Shown here piece after piece: positions 3,510-5,519 of a stretch of DNA of 5,519 nt. The notes under the pieces are model-generated. The model was not told where the DNA came from, did no database searches, and saw only the letters and a program-made list of their open reading frames with translations. The translations under genes and the position numbers were made by a program. The stretch is from assembly GCA_019309605.1 (NCBI GenBank), contig JAFDFW010000163.1:1-5519 (forward strand). The letters run 5' to 3'. This DNA is from Deltaproteobacteria bacterium (GTDB lineage Bacteria; Myxococcota_A; Polyangia; Polyangiales; Houyiibacteriaceae). Position 1 is the stretch's first letter. Each line of letters opens with the position of its first letter.

Positions 3510-5519
3510 ATGAGTCACTGGTGCATCAACGGCAACCTGAAGGCTGGATTCGTCCTCCTGCTGCTTGGGTCGGCACTCACCGTGTCCGGCTGCAAGGAGG
3601 ACCCCACGCTTTTTGGGGGTTGCTCAACCCAAGACATGAATGCCTGTCCCCAGTCGGAGGGGTTTGCGAACCCGTACGAGGGGCAGCTCGAGCTGCTGAC
3701 TTGGACCGAGACGCTGCGTAAGGCGAGCCTCGAGCTCACGGGCAAGCTTCCGACCGAGCGGCAAGTGCAGTTCACCGCCGAGCACGGCCAGCCGGGGCTC
3801 GAAGCCTCTCTTGCAGAGATGATGCGCGACCCGCGGTTCTACGACCGCATGATCGAGCTCTACAACGATCACTTTCTGACCGACAAATACCTCGGCCGAG
3901 AAAACGCGATCGAGCTTCTCGATGAGGACGTGTACCCGAACCTCCGTTGGTTCGAGAGGAAGTACCCGGACGACGAGGGCAGAGCACAGCTTACCAACGA
4001 CTCGATCGCGCGCGGGCCGCTCGAGCTCATCGCGCACGTGATTGCTAAAGAGCGTCCCTTTACCGAGATCCTAACGGCGAACTACACGATGGCGAACGGC
4101 TATTCGCAGCTGTCGCTAATCGGTCTCCCCGACGTCCCACTCGGCATCGGAGAAAACCCCGAGAGCTTCCGAGAGGTTCAAATCCCGGGCATCCCTCACG
4201 CGGGTCTTCTGACATCGGCGATGTTCCTCAATCGTTTTCCGACGAGCGACACGAACATCAACCGACACCGGTCGCGGATGACCTACTGGTTCTTCCTCGA
4301 CATCGACATCAATCAGTTTGGCAGCCGTCCGGTCGACGCAAGCGACGACTTTGGTGAGAACCCGACGCTCAACAACCCGGGTTGCACGGTTTGTCACACG
4401 ACCATGGATCCCGTCGCCGGGCTCTACATGAACTGGAACGAAAGCGGCGAGTACAGCGGCGAGGGTGAATGGTTTGGGCCTGACTACATTCTGCCTCCTG
4501 GTTTCAACGGCGAAGCGCTGCCTGACGGCAGCCGAAAGCGCGCGTTGCAATGGTTCGCGCAGCGGATGGCCCAGAATCCGAGATTTGCCCAAGCCACCGT
4601 GAAGACGGTGTTCCAAGGGCTAACCGGCCAGAAGATCCTGGACATCACGGCGCCGATGACGCCGGATATGGCCGACGATGCGATGCAGGAGCCGGATCCG
4701 ATCGTGGATCCCGATCCCATGATGGACCCTGACGGTGGCGTCGGCGGCATGGGCGGCATGGGCGGTATGGCTGGTGCCGGTGGCGTCGGTGGCATGGGCG
4801 GTACTGGTGGCGTTGGCGGCGGCGCGGGCGGCGCGGGCGGCATGGGCGGCGGCGGCGCGACGCCTCCCCCTCCTCCGCCTCCCCCGCTTCCCGAAATCGA
4901 TCCGGAGATTGATCCCGACGTCGACCCGGCTCTCGAGCGCGCGTACAACGTGCAGCAACAAGTTCTGCGAACGATTCAGCGACGGTTCATCGACAGCCAG
5001 CACAACTTCAAGGTGTTGGCGCGCGAGATCGTCTTGAGCCCCTACTTCCGGGCCAAGAACGCGAGTCCGCTCACCAGCGAGATGGAGACCGAGCTTTCCA
5101 CCTTTGGCACCTCCAGGCTGCTCACGCCGGAGCATCTGTCTCGCAAGATCGAGGCAACCACTGGCGTTCGCTGGCGGTCAGGCCCGAATCGAACCGACCA
5201 TCTGCTCGGCCAGTACAGCATCTTCTACGGCGGCATCGACTCGGACTTGGTGACCCAGCGCGTGACCGAACCGAACGGCGTCATGGCGAGCCTCGCGCAA
5301 CGCATGGCCTACGAAGTCGCATGCTCTGCGGTTCCGTACGACTTCTCGAAGCCGGCCAGCCAGCGCCTGCTGTTCCCCAACATCGACCGAACCACACCGC
5401 TTTCTGAGGCGTCGGACCAGGTGCGCGAGACGGTTCGGCATCTGCACGACCGACTCTTTGGTGAAGGCCTCGCGGGATCCGACGAGGCAGTCGCTGCAAC
5501 GATCGTCGTTCTCATCGAA
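3510..5519 (+). CDS. Large cytochrome-like lipoprotein (DUF1549/DUF1592/DUF1588-like), 3' end missing
   Basis: An open frame of 670 codons reaches the right edge without a stop. Residues 10-28 form a lipoprotein signal with lipobox VSGC and lipidated C28. SLELTGKLPT at 73-82 and the helical part to about 125 resemble DUF1549. LELIAHVIAKERPFTEILTA from 171, ending YTMAN, resembles DUF1592. IPHAGLLTS from 228 up to CTVCH (292-296) and TMDPVAG (298-304) resembles DUF1588, with H296 a probable haem ligand. A low-complexity insert spans about 394-473, followed by SPYFRA (510-515), RLLTPEH (536-542) and YGGIDSD (573-579), which I know only as conserved wording in such proteins. These families are common in Planctomycetes and Myxococcota and lack a settled function; an envelope electron-transfer or degradative role is inferred. 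ATG at 3510 gives a normal signal peptide; GTG 3504 or TTG 3498 are in-frame alternatives, and no clear Shine-Dalgarno is seen. Confidence 0.82.
   Translation, partial: MSHWCINGNLKAGFVLLLLGSALTVSGCKEDPTLFGGCSTQDMNACPQSEGFANPYEGQLELLTWTETLRKASLELTGKLPTERQVQFTAEHGQPGLEASLAEMMRDPRFYDRMIELYNDHFLTDKYLGRENAIELLDEDVYPNLRWFERKYPDDEGRAQLTNDSIARGPLELIAHVIAKERPFTEILTANYTMANGYSQLSLIGLPDVPLGIGENPESFREVQIPGIPHAGLLTSAMFLNRFPTSDTNINRHRSRMTYWFFLDIDINQFGSRPVDASDDFGENPTLNNPGCTVCHTTMDPVAGLYMNWNESGEYSGEGEWFGPDYILPPGFNGEALPDGSRKRALQWFAQRMAQNPRFAQATVKTVFQGLTGQKILDITAPMTPDMADDAMQEPDPIVDPDPMMDPDGGVGGMGGMGGMAGAGGVGGMGGTGGVGGGAGGAGGMGGGGATPPPPPPPPLPEIDPEIDPDVDPALERAYNVQQQVLRTIQRRFIDSQHNFKVLAREIVLSPYFRAKNASPLTSEMETELSTFGTSRLLTPEHLSRKIEATTGVRWRSGPNRTDHLLGQYSIFYGGIDSDLVTQRVTEPNGVMASLAQRMAYEVACSAVPYDFSKPASQRLLFPNIDRTTPLSEASDQVRETVRHLHDRLFGEGLAGSDEAVAATIVVLIE
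4383..4397 (+). other. Haem c attachment motif CTVCH in the large lipoprotein
   Basis: The codons encode C292-T-V-C295-H296, a canonical CXXCH, followed by TTMDPVAG. In DUF1588-type proteins the equivalent segment reads roughly CxxCHxxIDPxG, so both motif and context agree. Confidence 0.7.
4734..4886 (+). repeat. Gly-rich then polyproline low-complexity tract inside the large gene
   Basis: Codons 409-450 encode a run of GGM, GGV, GGA and GGT triplets (DNA mostly GGCGGC-type units, 4734-4859), and codons 452-459 encode eight prolines (4863-4886). Asp/Pro-rich segments flank both sides (394-408 and 462-473). The reading frame stays open through the tract and conserved-looking sequence resumes after it, so it is an in-frame linker and not damage. 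Such glycine-rich linkers are frequent in myxobacterial exported lipoproteins. Confidence 0.85.

Noticed and set aside
4734..4886. CRISPR-like or satellite repeat array.
   Set aside because: The units are short in-frame glycine codon repeats without spacers, within an uninterrupted coding frame.
4484..4948. A long antisense open frame with Pro- and Gly/Ser-rich protein on the - strand, and similar ones at 4620-5135 (-) and 4735-5037 (+).
   Set aside because: They are by-products of the GGC/GCC-rich repeat. The + strand frame from 3510 has a signal peptide, a haem motif and family-like wording on both sides of the tract.

Overview
This is GC-rich bacterial chromosomal DNA holding five genes. 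The last one runs off the right edge. No rRNA, tRNA, CRISPR array, insertion sequence or phage gene was seen. The best guess for the source is a myxobacterium-like member of the Myxococcota (old Deltaproteobacteria). The guess rests on a CsgA-like short-chain dehydrogenase, a zinc-metallopeptidase next to a Ddl-like ATP-grasp protein, and cytochrome-like lipoproteins of the DUF1549/DUF1592/DUF1588 kind, one carrying a GGMGG-type glycine-rich linker. It is an inference from gene style, not from a marker gene.

Left block (45-2769, all + strand): a short-chain dehydrogenase/reductase (45-704), then 32 bases later a putative zinc metallopeptidase with an HEAGH motif (737-1753), then an ATP-grasp ligase related to D-Ala-D-Ala ligase (1738-2769). 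The ATP-grasp start codon lies inside the end of the peptidase gene (16-base overlap), so these two are probably translated together and may act on the same peptide-like substrate. Both lack signal peptides and should be cytoplasmic. The dehydrogenase may share their transcript, but nothing else ties it to their function.

Right block (2780-5519): a small lipoprotein with a CX4CH haem-type motif (2780-3262, - strand) and a large lipoprotein with a CXXCH motif (3510 to beyond 5519, + strand) are divergently transcribed. Both look like exported, membrane-anchored cytochrome-like proteins and could be partners in one envelope complex. The small gene converges on the ATP-grasp gene with only 10 bases between the stop codons.

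The 247-base spacer between the two lipoprotein genes (3263-3509) is the most structured non-coding part. It is about 42% GC by hand count and visibly more AT-rich than the genes. It holds several inverted repeats, a 13-base direct repeat two helical turns apart, and A-tracts that are partly in helical phase. It looks like a shared, regulated divergent promoter region, although no convincing -35/-10 pair was found.

The two strongest leads are the overlapping metallopeptidase/ATP-grasp pair, whose substrate cannot be read from the sequence, and the divergent cytochrome-like lipoproteins with their control region.
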